32,669 nucleotides of DNA from Thermoplasmatota archaeon (GCA_023488885.1 JAMDDH010000058.1:1-32669), one strand, 5' to 3'; positions 1-9,309 are shown, counted from the stretch's first letter. Numbers and translations are program-made. Notes: generated by a model from the letters alone, not told the origin.

Positions 1-716
1 ACCTTCCCCCTGTAATCCGTGTAATACGTAGTCTGTCCAGCTCTGCATGGAGTCACTGGATTGCCGTCAATGTAGTCCACCGCTTCCTTGTAATAGGTTC
101 TGGTGTTCCCAAACATGTGCTTGTTATAATTTTCGTAAGCGTATGAAAAAGCCTCCCTGATCATTTTGTTAGAAACTTCAAAATCCTGGAAATAGTAAGA
201 ACTCTGATCCGGGAAACACATGGACAGCGGAACTCCGAGTTCATTATTGGCGTGTTCAACCATTTCTTTTACCTTGAAGTAATTGAAGTTAGTTACAAGG
301 GCATTGGCGGTCAGAATCTTGACCTTGCTCTTATTCTCCTTGATTGTCTTGACCACAGTATCAAAAATCTTGAGTCCTCTGTATTCGTCGTGTTCTTCCG
401 GGATATTGCTGTCCACGGAAATTGTCATGCCGTCCAGGTATGGTACGATCTTTTTCAGAACATACGGGTTTGTTCCATTTGTGGCAATGTGAGTCAGGAA
501 ATGGTTTTCCTTGAGTTTTTTCATTATGCTCTCAATGGATTTATTCAGGGTAGGTTCTCCACCGGTTACAGATACAACCTTGATCCCATTTTTCTTCATT
601 TCAGCAATATGCTTATCTATAAGTTCCTCAGGAAAGAATATTTTGCCCTGCCAGGCATTGCAACTCTTGCATCGAAGGTTGCAGAAATAGTCGATATTCC
701 AAATCATGGACTTCAT
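1..716 (-). CDS. Radical SAM protein, C-terminal part missing at window edge
   Basis: The reverse strand is open from an ATG at 716 to the left edge, giving about 238 residues with no stop. Near the N-terminus it carries the radical-SAM iron-sulfur motif C-x3-C-x2-C (CNLRCKSC, residues 12-19) followed by a TGGEP motif, the usual SAM-contact element. Near the visible end a Cys in an (PCRAG) context resembles the start of an auxiliary-cluster (SPASM/twitch-like) region, but that part is cut. These enzymes reductively cleave SAM for radical chemistry in the cytoplasm; the substrate cannot be told. The start is chosen because a TATA element (741-748) lies about 28 bases upstream, as for a leaderless archaeal mRNA, and an in-frame TGA closes the frame further upstream. 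Family confident, function open. Confidence 0.88.
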   Translation of the reverse strand, partial: MKSMIWNIDYFCNLRCKSCNAWQGKIFFPEELIDKHIAEMKKNGIKVVSVTGGEPTLNKSIESIMKKLKENHFLTHIATNGTNPYVLKKIVPYLDGMTISVDSNIPEEHDEYRGLKIFDTVVKTIKENKSKVKILTANALVTNFNYFKVKEMVEHANNELGVPLSMCFPDQSSYYFQDFEVSNKMIREAFSYAYENYNKHMFGNTRTYYKEAVDYIDGNPVTPCRAGQTTYYTDYRGK

Positions 717-740
717 ATAGAAGTTCAGTAATATTACGGA

Positions 741-748
741 TTTATAAA
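741..748 (-). promoter_or_regulatory. TATA box of the radical SAM gene
   Basis: On the reverse strand the octamer TTTATAAA is centred about 28 bases upstream of the ATG at 716. This fits an archaeal TATA box of a leaderless or nearly leaderless transcript. Confidence 0.6.
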
Positions 749-797
749 CTTGTTGAAGGAATCTTGCAGAATTCGCATATTTCGTCAGTTCATATCA

Positions 798-1379
798 TTA
801 TTTCTGGTATTTCTCGCTGCTGTTGGCGTCGATCCAGTAAGTCATGAACACATCATCAACATACTGGCCATCGATTATAAACTGGTTTTTTCTGGTTCCC
901 TCTTCGACAAATCCAATTTTTTGATAAAGTGCGATTGCGCTTTTGTTGCTGGAAAACACTTCGAGGTTGAGCTTCTTGACACCATTATCGCGACACCAGT
1001 CAATACCTCTGGTGATCAGGCTGCTGCCTATCCCTCTCCTCCTATGTCCCTCTTTTATTGCTATTCCAAGATTCGCGGAATGCCGGTTTTTCTTGTACAT
1101 TCCCCGTTGGATGGTGAGAACTCCAACAATTTCGCCCTCTTTTTCGCATATTACTGTGAGATCGTCCGGACTGCGTATTCTTTCCTGCTCGCCTCTTTCC
1201 GTTAAAAGATAATACTCGCTTACGAGGTAGATCCTCTCATCCATTACGCTCTGCATGCAGCCGATGACGCCTTTGGCATCCCTGGGTTCCGCTTTTCTTA
1301 TGATATAACCATCCTGCAGTTCCTGCTTATCGGAAACTTTCCAGAGCATGATCCTTAACCTTGTCGTTGAAATTGACAT
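798..1379 (-). CDS. GNAT-family N-acetyltransferase (RimJ/RimL-like)
   Basis: This 193-aa protein has the GNAT fold signature. The acetyl-CoA pyrophosphate-binding motif A appears as RRRGIGSSL around residues 112-120, preceded by a beta-strand (LGIAI), and followed by the typical NKSAIALYQKIGF segment and a C-terminal strand. Such proteins transfer acetyl groups to protein N-termini or small amines, and the substrate is not predictable here. The gene follows the small winged-helix gene by 19 bases on the same strand and probably shares its transcript. The first ten residues (before a second Met at residue 11, position 1349) are poorly supported, so translation may start there instead. Confidence 0.87.
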   Translation of the reverse strand: MSISTTRLRIMLWKVSDKQELQDGYIIRKAEPRDAKGVIGCMQSVMDERIYLVSEYYLLTERGEQERIRSPDDLTVICEKEGEIVGVLTIQRGMYKKNRHSANLGIAIKEGHRRRGIGSSLITRGIDWCRDNGVKKLNLEVFSSNKSAIALYQKIGFVEEGTRKNQFIIDGQYVDDVFMTYWIDANSSEKYQK

Positions 1380-1398
1380 AGGTCATAACGTTTTCCAC

Positions 1399-1725
1399 TC
1401 ATCGCTTGACAAGGGAATTTTTCAGGTCGTGATAAACTGAGCTCATCAGCTCCGATAGCTCCCTCGCTTCCTCTGTGATTTTGTCCTTGTTCTCGACAAA
1501 TTCCGGAGTGAGAATAGCTCCTTCCCTGGATGGTATTATGAGGCCCTCTTTTTCAAGAACTCTCAGTGAATACCTTATCTTGTGCTCCGGTATCCCTGTT
1601 TCGTGGGATATCTTAATTATCCCTACAGGTTGCTCCCGTAACAGTGTCTGAATTATCGAGAGGTGCCTTTTTACTGTCTCAAGATCATTTTTTATTTCTC
1701 TGAATAATGAAGTGGCATGATCCAT
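1399..1725 (-). CDS. Small winged-helix transcription regulator
   Basis: A 108-aa protein. The N-terminal helix (residues 1-30) is followed by a winged helix: GIIKISHETGIPEHKIRYSL is a helix-turn-helix, then VLEKEGLIIPSREGAILT forms the wing. The C-terminal third is a charged helix probably used for dimerisation. It is the first gene of an apparent two-gene unit with the downstream acetyltransferase. A TATA element (TTAATATATC on the reverse strand, 1746-1755) is centred 25 bases upstream of the ATG, which supports this start and a leaderless mRNA. The fold is clear, but the regulated genes are unknown; autoregulation of this small unit is the simplest guess. Confidence 0.75.
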   Translation of the reverse strand: MDHATSLFREIKNDLETVKRHLSIIQTLLREQPVGIIKISHETGIPEHKIRYSLRVLEKEGLIIPSREGAILTPEFVENKDKITEEARELSELMSSVYHDLKNSLVKR

Positions 1726-1745
1726 GATAACGTATAGCGAAAAAT

Positions 1746-1755
1746 GATATATTAA
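1746..1755 (-). promoter_or_regulatory. TATA box of the HTH/GNAT unit
   Basis: TTAATATATC on the reverse strand, centred 25 bases upstream of the ATG at 1725. Confidence 0.65.
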
Positions 1756-1811
1756 TTATTCAATCGAAATATTCATGGATATAATCCCGGAATACAAGGA
1801 AACAAGGCGAA

Positions 1812-2033
1812 TCATGGAAAAAGCTTAGTGCCGCCATTGAAAATTTCCACATCTTCGCCGGAATCAAGGATAGTTTTCAGCTTTTTTTCACGATCCGCCA
1901 CATAATTCTTGAATCTTTCCGTATCGCTGTAAAACTTCATTATCTGAAGGGCAGTGTTCCTGAGGGCTATCTGCAGTTTCACATCGAATTGGAGCTTTTC
2001 GTCCATCACGGAAATATCAAACCTCTTGACCAA
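1812..2033 (-). CDS. 73-aa hypothetical protein
   Basis: This short protein, predicted mostly alpha-helical and charged, starts with TTG at 2033. An internal ATG (residue 10, position 2006) is an alternative. The TTG is favoured because an AT-rich TATA-like element (reverse strand, about 2058-2066) lies about 29 bases upstream. I see no cysteine cluster, signal peptide or recognisable domain. It is divergent from rtcB with a short shared intergenic region, so a link to RNA repair is conceivable but is only positional. It could be a spurious frame, although codon use (GAA/AAG/CTG mix) resembles its neighbours. Confidence 0.5.
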   Translation of the reverse strand: MVKRFDISVMDEKLQFDVKLQIALRNTALQIMKFYSDTERFKNYVADREKKLKTILDSGEDVEIFNGGTKLFP

Positions 2034-2117
2034 TGCAGGGGAAAAAAGTCCTGAGGGCTATTAATGTTTCCGAACCCTGATCATGATAAACAGTAAATCA
2101 ATCTGCCAGATACAGGA

Positions 2118-3560
2118 ATGAAAATGGCAGGCATAGAACTGGAGAGGATTACCGATTACACCTATGGGATCAGGCAAACCACTGATGTGAGAATGAAAGT
2201 CCCGGGATTAGTATTTTCGAGTCCAGCTCTTGTCAAATATCTGAAGAATGACCAATCCCTTCAGCAGGTCGTCAACGTATCCATGCTGCCTGGCATAGTC
2301 GGTGCGTCCATGGCCATGCCGGATATCCACTGGGGCTACGGATTCCCGATCGGAGGGGTGGCAGCCTTTGATGCTGAGGATGGAGTAATATCGCCCGGAG
2401 GTGTCGGGTACGACATAAACTGCGGAGTATCCCTCATCAGGACAGATCTACATTACGATCAGCTGAAACCGAAGCTTCGCCAGATCACGGACAACCTGTT
2501 TAAGAATGTGCCCTCGGGAATGGGCAGTACATCATCAAAGGTGCGGCAATCGGACATTGATGATATCCTGAAGAATGGTCTTTCCTGGTGCACGGAGAAT
2601 AACATGGCTACGAAATCTGACGTAATGAACACCGAGGAGAATGGATCGATGAAATACGCCATGTCCGATGCGATCTCTGCTGAAGCCAAGAAGAGAGGTC
2701 TGAAACAGATAGGCACACTGGGTGCAGGGAATCATTTCCTTGAGATTCAGATTGTCGACAGGATATATGATGAGAAAGTGGCAGGGTATTTCGGGATCAA
2801 AAGAACAGGCCAGGTTACCATCATGATACATACGGGCTCCAGAGGTCTGGGCCACCAGGTTGCAACGGATTTCATAAGAAACATGAATTCCGGCGAACAC
2901 GATGTTGTTATGCATCCGGTCGACAGACAGCTGGTCTCCGCAAAAATAAATTCCAAACTTGGAGAGAAATACACTGGTGCCATGAATGCGGCAGCGAATT
3001 TCGGCTTTGTAAACAGGCAGGTAATTGTGCACAATGTCAGAAAAACTTTTTCTGCAGACTTTCCTGACAGTGAAATAGAGCTCATGTACAGTCTGGCCCA
3101 TAATATAGCAAAGCGGGAAAAGCACAGGGTAGACGGTGAATACAGGGACCTGGTGGTGCACAGGAAGGGTGCCACAAGGGCGTTTTCATCAGTGGACATG
3201 ACTGGGGATGCTGCTTATTCAAAATACGGACATCCAGTTCTGATACCGGGAGATATGGGTACGGCGTCTTACATACTTGTAGGCAAGGAGGGCAACGATT
3301 CAATATCATTCGGTTCAAGCTGTCACGGCGCAGGCAGGAAACTCAGCAGGAAGAAGTCCATGGAGACGTTCAACAGCAGTGAAGTCATCGCTGGACTCGC
3401 GCATAAAGGGATATACCTTAGGGCGCAGAATCGCCAGGTAGTATCAGAGGAAGCTCCGGGAAGCTACAAGGACATAGATGAAGTGATTGATGCTGTTACC
3501 GGTGCCGGTCTTACCATGCCGATTGCAAGACTGGTCCCAGTCGGGGTGGTAAAGGGTTGA
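2118..3560 (+). CDS. rtcB: RNA-splicing ligase RtcB
   Basis: RtcB joins 2',3'-cyclic-phosphate and 5'-OH RNA ends with GTP and Mn2+. In archaea it seals tRNA exons after intron removal. At 480 aa the length matches archaeal RtcB without an intein. The active-site residues are visible: D99 and C102 in GYDINCG, N205/H206 in GNHFLE, H238 in MIHTGSRG, H328 in LAHN, and the guanylylated histidine H403 in SSCHGAGR. A lysine sits at the extreme C-terminus (K479), as in the family. The ATG at 2118 has a second ATG two codons on. The next gene overlaps its stop codon, so they are co-transcribed. No archease gene is next to it in this window. Confidence 0.97.
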   Translation: MKMAGIELERITDYTYGIRQTTDVRMKVPGLVFSSPALVKYLKNDQSLQQVVNVSMLPGIVGASMAMPDIHWGYGFPIGGVAAFDAEDGVISPGGVGYDINCGVSLIRTDLHYDQLKPKLRQITDNLFKNVPSGMGSTSSKVRQSDIDDILKNGLSWCTENNMATKSDVMNTEENGSMKYAMSDAISAEAKKRGLKQIGTLGAGNHFLEIQIVDRIYDEKVAGYFGIKRTGQVTIMIHTGSRGLGHQVATDFIRNMNSGEHDVVMHPVDRQLVSAKINSKLGEKYTGAMNAAANFGFVNRQVIVHNVRKTFSADFPDSEIELMYSLAHNIAKREKHRVDGEYRDLVVHRKGATRAFSSVDMTGDAAYSKYGHPVLIPGDMGTASYILVGKEGNDSISFGSSCHGAGRKLSRKKSMETFNSSEVIAGLAHKGIYLRAQNRQVVSEEAPGSYKDIDEVIDAVTGAGLTMPIARLVPVGVVKG

Positions 3561-4582
3561 ACCAGAAATTGCCCAGGCGGATAGCCGGGTACATCTATAT
3601 CAACGGTGAACTGAAAAAAGGCACTGCCGTATTTTCAGAGGGGTCCATGGAATTCACTGACAGCATCCATAATGATGCAGTTCCAGGTACTTTGATACCC
3701 GGGTTGATCAATGCCCATACGCATATAGGGGATTCATTTGTCAGGGATGTCCCCTTCGGTTCTATTCCCGAGATAGTTGGTCCTAGAGGTTTCAAGGACC
3801 GAACACTCGCTTCAGCCAGCGATGAAGAACTGCTTCAGGGCATGCGATGGGCGCAGGAGATAATACTCAATTCAGGGACAGTGAGTTTCATGGATTTCAG
3901 GGAATCTGGCCTTCATGGGGTAGAATTGCTGAAGAGCCTGTCAGGGGAGGTTCCAATGCCGATAATCCTTGGGAGATCTGATGCGGGAGACGGTGCTGAT
4001 TCTGTTCTCAGAATATCCAGCGGTATTGGGTTAAGTGCCATCAGTGACCATGATTTCGACGATATTCTTTCTGCGAGAGAAGAAGCAGGGAGGCAAGGAA
4101 AAATTTTTGCCATTCATTTTAGTGAAAACCTGAGGGAAGACATCGAAAAAATCGTTCAGCTGAGACCGGATTTCATAGTACATGGGATTGCGGCTAATGA
4201 TCATGATCTGGATATCATATCTCAAGAGAAAATTCCGCTGGCCATAACACCAAGATCAAATATATTTTATGGTAAAAGGCCTGATTATTCCAGATTCCTC
4301 AGGCATGGCATAAAACTAATGCTTGGCACAGACAATGTAATGGCAACCACTCCTGACATATTCGCCGAGATGCATTTCTTGCACCTGTACCAGAGAGGTA
4401 TTGATCCATTCGGAGCGAAGGAAATACTAAAAATGGTTACCGTTAATCCAAGGGACTTCCTCAGCAATTTCAGCGATTGCATTCCTCCGCATATGGTATT
4501 CTTTCCAAACAGTTTGTTGAGCGAACAGGATATAGTCACAAGAGGCAATTATTTTCAGAGAAAACTATTAAAATTCCCTTAG
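3557..4582 (+). CDS. Amidohydrolase-superfamily metal-dependent hydrolase
   Basis: A 341-aa protein of the cytosine-deaminase/chlorohydrolase-like amidohydrolases (COG0402 type). The metal-binding motif HTH is in LIPGLINAHTHIGDS, followed by a beta-strand His (AIHFSEN) and the late LMLGTDNVMA segment carrying the catalytic Asp. A further ITPRSN motif is typical of this group. It starts with TTG overlapping the rtcB stop (TTGA), so it is translationally coupled to rtcB. A usual member is 380-450 aa, so this is a short version with little of the N-terminal composite beta-sandwich. Likely a deaminase or aminohydrolase of a nucleobase or nucleoside-like compound; the substrate is not determined. 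Coupling to RNA ligation may be incidental. Confidence 0.85.
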   Translation: MNQKLPRRIAGYIYINGELKKGTAVFSEGSMEFTDSIHNDAVPGTLIPGLINAHTHIGDSFVRDVPFGSIPEIVGPRGFKDRTLASASDEELLQGMRWAQEIILNSGTVSFMDFRESGLHGVELLKSLSGEVPMPIILGRSDAGDGADSVLRISSGIGLSAISDHDFDDILSAREEAGRQGKIFAIHFSENLREDIEKIVQLRPDFIVHGIAANDHDLDIISQEKIPLAITPRSNIFYGKRPDYSRFLRHGIKLMLGTDNVMATTPDIFAEMHFLHLYQRGIDPFGAKEILKMVTVNPRDFLSNFSDCIPPHMVFFPNSLLSEQDIVTRGNYFQRKLLKFP

Positions 4583-4602
4583 TTTTTGAGGTCTCATAAC
4601 AA

Positions 4603-4611
4603 TATTTATAT
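4603..4611 (+). promoter_or_regulatory. TATA box of the 988-aa surface protein
   Basis: TATTTATAT centred 24 bases upstream of the TTG start at 4631. It supports that unusual start codon and a leaderless mRNA. Confidence 0.65.
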
Positions 4612-4630
4612 CAGTCGTTTTCCTTAGGCG

Positions 4631-7597
4631 TTGCACGCGAGGAAGATAGTATTGCAGAGAACAAGTTTAATTGCAGTGATATTAACATTACTAATGGTAG
4701 GGAGTGCATTTGCACTCATCGGGAACAGCATGGCTATCACCCCGTCACAGGGTAAGGTTAACTATAGCCTTATGTATGACTTAGGGGGAACAAGCATTGG
4801 CTACGCAAATCAGGCGACGGTACTCAACATAAGTACACTATCTGGTGAACATCTTTATAGTTTAACCGGTAGTGTTAATTCTATCAGTCTCCCACTTGGT
4901 AGCTACATATTTAGCGTAAACCCATCAGAGTCATTATCTGGATCTAATGGTCTGGTTATTTCTAACTACAGTTCGAAAGTGGTTTCTGTAATCAATACTT
5001 CAACGATTCAGTTGCCAATAAATATCAACGTATATTCAACACAGAAAACGCTTGTAAATATTAGTGGACTGTCTGGATCTGGGTCAGTTACCGCGAGTTT
5101 TACAACACACTCCGGCTTCACTTTTCAGAGAAATACTACTTTGTCTTCAGCAACATATACTACTTTCTATGCTTATCTACCGGTAGGGAGTTTCTATGCA
5201 ACCATTACCTATGGTGGCCAGGAATATACATATAATGAAACAATTCCGGCGATAGGTAAACATTTGAATATTAGCATTTCTTCGACAAACACAACCACCT
5301 CTTTCGGAGCAGTTCAGTCAAGCTCTGGCAGCATTATATCAAATTTCAATGTAGTTGTACTAAACACAACAAGTAAGAACTACAGGGTGCTAAATTTCAA
5401 CGCAGGTTCATATCAGATCGGCGTTCCAAAAGGTGCAGCTTCTATTACAGACTTGATAATAGTGGCGCCAGGTTATGCCTCACAAGAGATACCTTTTACC
5501 TCGCCCTCGCCTCAGACAATCACTTTGTCAAAGGGTTCTAGCAATATAACCTATACATACGTTATAGGCAACAACCCTGCATATCTTCACCTGAATGTAT
5601 ACTACAATATAACTAACGCCACCACACTTCCGTTCTTTGGTAACTCAACAGTAGGCTCTTTTTACTGGCAAGTGAAGCATGATGGTGGTACCTCAGCGTT
5701 TAGCTCAATGTTTAAAAGTTACTTAACAAACTTATCAGGAAACTATACCAATAATTCTATCTTCATCAATGGGTATAACTATAAACTCAACAACTCCAAG
5801 ATTTTAGTTAGTGGGAACGTCAACCCTAATGGCAACGGCATGCATATGAATGTAACATTCAACTATACTAACGCAAACGTAACCGCCGCGGATATTACCA
5901 ATGGGTTCAATGTAAAGCTCTATGCCCTTGGAACACAGTATCTTCCAGGAAGCCTGTATTATCATTACCAACTAAACTATAATGCCCCCGGAGTTGCTCT
6001 GACCTCTCCCACTTCAGTCGGGGTGACATTCAAGAGCCCTGTAAATATCACTCCACAATCCCAGAACGGATGGCTTTCGCTTTCATTCAGCAAGCCGGCT
6101 CCACCAGTTGTGTATGCATCTGAGGTTAACCTATTCTGGAGTGGAATGCTTTCACACAACTATCTTGTCAGCAGCACAGCAAGCAACACTACCTTTGTTG
6201 TTCCTACAGGTACACCTGTGGCGTTCAATCTTTCGCAAGCATACCATTCAGCCACTGGTGAGAGCTATATCAAAGCACTGAATTATACTTGGTCCGTTCC
6301 TGCTAACAGTGTTGTTGGTAAGTATACATACAATGTTACAGCAACCTTTGCTTCAAATGGAACTTATCCGCTCAGTGTCTCCTATGAAAGCGCATCCGGT
6401 GTCACAAATACCACTTATTTCAACGTGACTGCAATGTCTCCGGCATCTCCTTACCCGGCTTTGACAGTAAGCTCTGCTGGAAAAACACTTTTCACTCAGG
6501 CCCCCGCTTCTACTAGTTACTTGACATTCGCCGTACCGCAATCCAAAGCCATCAGCTTCAGCGCTTACGCTTCAAGCCTGTCTTCAGGTGGAGTGGCAGT
6601 TCCACTGTCTTATACTTGGTATTTCCCGGGTGCTAAATACACCGGAGCAAATGTATCACAGACCTTCAACACACCTACACTTAGCGGAAGCAATACCACA
6701 GGTTATCTCGATGTCTACAGTGCAATTGGACCAGTGCAGAATGTAACGCTTAGTATATATGTCAACGACACGACTCCCCCAACTCCACAGATACTAGCGC
6801 AGAATGTAACCGGATCTTCTATCGCACAACCAATAGCCGGTCAGATAACAAAATTTTCGGCCAACGCGTCAAGTGACACCTACTTCGGGAAATTGAATTT
6901 GAATGCGAACTGGAAGGTAAACTGGACAATAACTTACGTCAACGGCACTCAGGCTCCTCAGGGAAACAGTACCTATGAATTCCTGACAAACTTCACAAAC
7001 CAGTCTTACATCGTGGTAAAATTCAACACACTTAACAGTATGGTAGTATCTCTTAAGGTCACGAACCCATCCGGAGTATCTGCATATAGCAACAGGACTG
7101 TATCGGTCATTGTCCAGTCTCCAAGGCTTGTGGTCCAGAGCGTCTACTTCCCGACAACACCTTCCCAGGGTTCCAGAACAATAGTTGACGTGAATGTCTC
7201 AAATAATGGGACAGCGGATGCCAGCAACTTCACCATAGTTGCTTATGTCAATGGCAAGAATATCTCATGGCAGCAATATGGCAGCCTGGCGGTTGGAGTT
7301 ACCAAGGAGTTCAAGTTCAATCTTACTTCTCCAGACTCCGGCAAGGTACAGTTCCAGTTCGAAGCCCAGAATTCCAGTGAACCACAGTTCTTCTTCAAAG
7401 CTGGGTCTCTGGCCGTAACTCAAACTGTGAACCAGCCCGCTTACAAGACTCCTCTGGTGATCGGAGTAGTTATAGCGGTTATAGTTCTGATTGGTGTTGT
7501 GTATTACAAGCTAAGTTCAGGCGGAACCTCTGGTAAGTCAAAGAAAGAAGTGCAGCCGAAGACTCAACTGAAAAAGCCGGAAGAAAAGAAGAAATAA
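4631..7597 (+). CDS. Large exported, membrane-anchored surface protein with CARDB-like domain
   Basis: A 988-aa protein with a signal peptide (basic residues 4-10, hydrophobic 12-30), a very long Ser/Thr/Asn/Tyr-rich ectodomain with dozens of N-x-S/T sequons, and one C-terminal transmembrane helix (about 940-959) followed by a Lys-rich cytoplasmic tail. Residues about 835-925 look like a CARDB/Ig-type beta domain (SNNGTADASNFTIVAYVNG). PKD/Ig-like stretches probably precede it. This is the layout of an N-glycosylated S-layer or cell-surface protein of Thermoplasmatales, which lack a rigid wall. The TTG at 4631 is favoured by a TATA box 24 bases upstream. Some stretches in the first half are more AT-rich than the last third (15 G+C of 60 at 5701-5760 versus 30 of 60 at 7321-7380, hand counts). 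Its role is inferred from topology only. Confidence 0.8.
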   Translation: MHARKIVLQRTSLIAVILTLLMVGSAFALIGNSMAITPSQGKVNYSLMYDLGGTSIGYANQATVLNISTLSGEHLYSLTGSVNSISLPLGSYIFSVNPSESLSGSNGLVISNYSSKVVSVINTSTIQLPININVYSTQKTLVNISGLSGSGSVTASFTTHSGFTFQRNTTLSSATYTTFYAYLPVGSFYATITYGGQEYTYNETIPAIGKHLNISISSTNTTTSFGAVQSSSGSIISNFNVVVLNTTSKNYRVLNFNAGSYQIGVPKGAASITDLIIVAPGYASQEIPFTSPSPQTITLSKGSSNITYTYVIGNNPAYLHLNVYYNITNATTLPFFGNSTVGSFYWQVKHDGGTSAFSSMFKSYLTNLSGNYTNNSIFINGYNYKLNNSKILVSGNVNPNGNGMHMNVTFNYTNANVTAADITNGFNVKLYALGTQYLPGSLYYHYQLNYNAPGVALTSPTSVGVTFKSPVNITPQSQNGWLSLSFSKPAPPVVYASEVNLFWSGMLSHNYLVSSTASNTTFVVPTGTPVAFNLSQAYHSATGESYIKALNYTWSVPANSVVGKYTYNVTATFASNGTYPLSVSYESASGVTNTTYFNVTAMSPASPYPALTVSSAGKTLFTQAPASTSYLTFAVPQSKAISFSAYASSLSSGGVAVPLSYTWYFPGAKYTGANVSQTFNTPTLSGSNTTGYLDVYSAIGPVQNVTLSIYVNDTTPPTPQILAQNVTGSSIAQPIAGQITKFSANASSDTYFGKLNLNANWKVNWTITYVNGTQAPQGNSTYEFLTNFTNQSYIVVKFNTLNSMVVSLKVTNPSGVSAYSNRTVSVIVQSPRLVVQSVYFPTTPSQGSRTIVDVNVSNNGTADASNFTIVAYVNGKNISWQQYGSLAVGVTKEFKFNLTSPDSGKVQFQFEAQNSSEPQFFFKAGSLAVTQTVNQPAYKTPLVIGVVIAVIVLIGVVYYKLSSGGTSGKSKKEVQPKTQLKKPEEKKK

Positions 7598-7600
7598 TTT

Positions 7601-9259
7601 TTACATTTCTTCCAAAATTTTTATTCCCATAATATTGGACGCGTCTTTTACTATATTTTTATATAAGTGTATTATGAGTACTCTCTTTGATCGTTCTGTT
7701 TCCTTCGCGTTAACCACAGGGCAGTTAGTGTAAAAATCATTGAACTTCCTCGTCAGTTCAAGAAGGTAATTGGCGACACTTTCCGGCCTCAGTCCTCTGA
7801 ATGCCTCCTCAAGGGCGTATGGATAAAAGTACATCTGCCGGATCAGGGCAGACTCACTGCTGTCATATTCCTGAGAAATTGCGGTTTCCGGCTCTTCGAG
7901 TTTCCGGAGAATGCTTGCAGCTCTTGCGTATGAGTACATTATGAAAGGTGCGGAATCGCCTTCCAGGCTGAGAGCTTCAGACCATTTGAATACAAGGGTT
8001 TTGTTCGCATTCAATTTAACAAGCTGAAATCTGATTGCCGAGATCGCAACACTGTCAGCAATCTCGTTCAGCTTGTCGATCGGCAGGTCAGGCCTTTTTT
8101 CCTTCACTACTTTCATTGATTCTTCCATAGCGCGTTCTACAAGTTCATCGAGAGTGACCATGTTTCCCTTCCTGGTTGACATTCTTCCGGACTCCAGTGA
8201 CACGTACGAATAATATACAAAGTCAAGCCTGCGTTCAATTTCCATAAGGTCTTTGAGAACGTACTCAAGGTGTTTCATGTGCTCTTTGTGATTCTCTCCA
8301 AGCACGTTTATGAGCCAGTCAAAATTCTGGAATTTGTAAAGGTGATATGCAATGTCTCTGGAAAAATACAGCGATGTGCCGTCACTTCTCGTGAGGAACA
8401 TCTTTCTGTCAAGGCTTGTTATGTATTTGGCTCCATCCTCTTCCTGCAGTTTATCACTCAGACTTTCCAGGACTCTATCAACGTCTCCTGCCCTTATGAG
8501 GTCAGATTCCCAGGTATAGTCATCAATCTTGATTCCTATCCTGCTAAGCGACTCATTGATGCTGTTCAGGATTACGGTGCATATCATCCTGATATTCCGG
8601 ATCGTATCCGGGTCTCCCTTCTCATACTGGCGGATGATCTCGTCAACTTCCTCCTGTAGCGAATGATCATTTTCCAGGACGTCATTCACCTTCTTGTATC
8701 CATCCAGGAGATCGTTCACATTGGGGTTGCTGTCTTTCACGTATTTTCTGTATCCGGCAAAAAGCGTAGCCACCTGCTTCCCGGAATCATTTATGAAATA
8801 CTGTGTGGTAACCCTGTAACCGTATCTTGAAATCAGCCTGGCAAGGGAATCCCCGAGAATGGAGTTGCGTATCCTTCCGATATGTATGGGTCCGGTCGGG
8901 TTTGTGCTGGTATGTTCAACCGATACCCTTTCCGGGTCCTGAAAAGTGTCCGGATACAGGCCGGTGCTGTCTATCTCCTTCTTCATGGCCTGCATCATTT
9001 TATCCCGTCTGATCGTGAAATTTATGTATCCGCCGACAGGTTCGATTTTCTCAATAAAATCCTCTTTTCCCAAAACATCTGCTACCTGCCTGCTGATGTC
9101 CTCCATGGAGACTTTCTGATCCTTCATGATCTGGAAGGACCTCAGGGTGAAATCTCCATGTCCGCTCCTGTCAAGAGCCAGATCATTTTCTTTCAATCCC
9201 GGAAAAATCTTCTTCAATATCTCGAAGGTCATTTTCCAGTAGTCGTCAAAAAGGAGCAT
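7601..9259 (-). CDS. argS: Arginyl-tRNA synthetase
   Basis: A class I aminoacyl-tRNA synthetase that charges tRNA-Arg. The N-terminal Add-1 domain is followed by the catalytic core with HIGH-type motif HIGR in NPTGPIHIGRIRN, the ArgRS-type second signature GRMSTRKGN (replacing KMSKS), and a C-terminal all-helical DALR anticodon-binding domain. With the ATG at 9259 it is 552 aa, normal for archaea. A GTG two codons upstream (9265) is also possible, but a TATA element (9278-9285) centred about 22 bases from the ATG favours the ATG. The gene converges on the surface-protein gene with only 3 bases between their ends. Confidence 0.97.
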   Translation of the reverse strand: MLLFDDYWKMTFEILKKIFPGLKENDLALDRSGHGDFTLRSFQIMKDQKVSMEDISRQVADVLGKEDFIEKIEPVGGYINFTIRRDKMMQAMKKEIDSTGLYPDTFQDPERVSVEHTSTNPTGPIHIGRIRNSILGDSLARLISRYGYRVTTQYFINDSGKQVATLFAGYRKYVKDSNPNVNDLLDGYKKVNDVLENDHSLQEEVDEIIRQYEKGDPDTIRNIRMICTVILNSINESLSRIGIKIDDYTWESDLIRAGDVDRVLESLSDKLQEEDGAKYITSLDRKMFLTRSDGTSLYFSRDIAYHLYKFQNFDWLINVLGENHKEHMKHLEYVLKDLMEIERRLDFVYYSYVSLESGRMSTRKGNMVTLDELVERAMEESMKVVKEKRPDLPIDKLNEIADSVAISAIRFQLVKLNANKTLVFKWSEALSLEGDSAPFIMYSYARAASILRKLEEPETAISQEYDSSESALIRQMYFYPYALEEAFRGLRPESVANYLLELTRKFNDFYTNCPVVNAKETERSKRVLIIHLYKNIVKDASNIMGIKILEEM

Positions 9260-9277
9260 GATCACTCATTGTTAGTG

Positions 9278-9285
9278 CTTATAAG
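9278..9285 (-). promoter_or_regulatory. TATA box of argS
   Basis: The palindromic octamer CTTATAAG is centred about 22 bases upstream of the argS ATG at 9259 on the reverse strand. It helps decide between the ATG and the nearby GTG. Confidence 0.55.
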
Positions 9286-9309
9286 ACAATTTCCATATTC
9301 CTGCGGGTT

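Noticed and set aside
2535-3199. Long open frames on the minus strand opposite rtcB
   Set aside because: rtcB is unambiguous with all active-site residues; these are antisense shadows.
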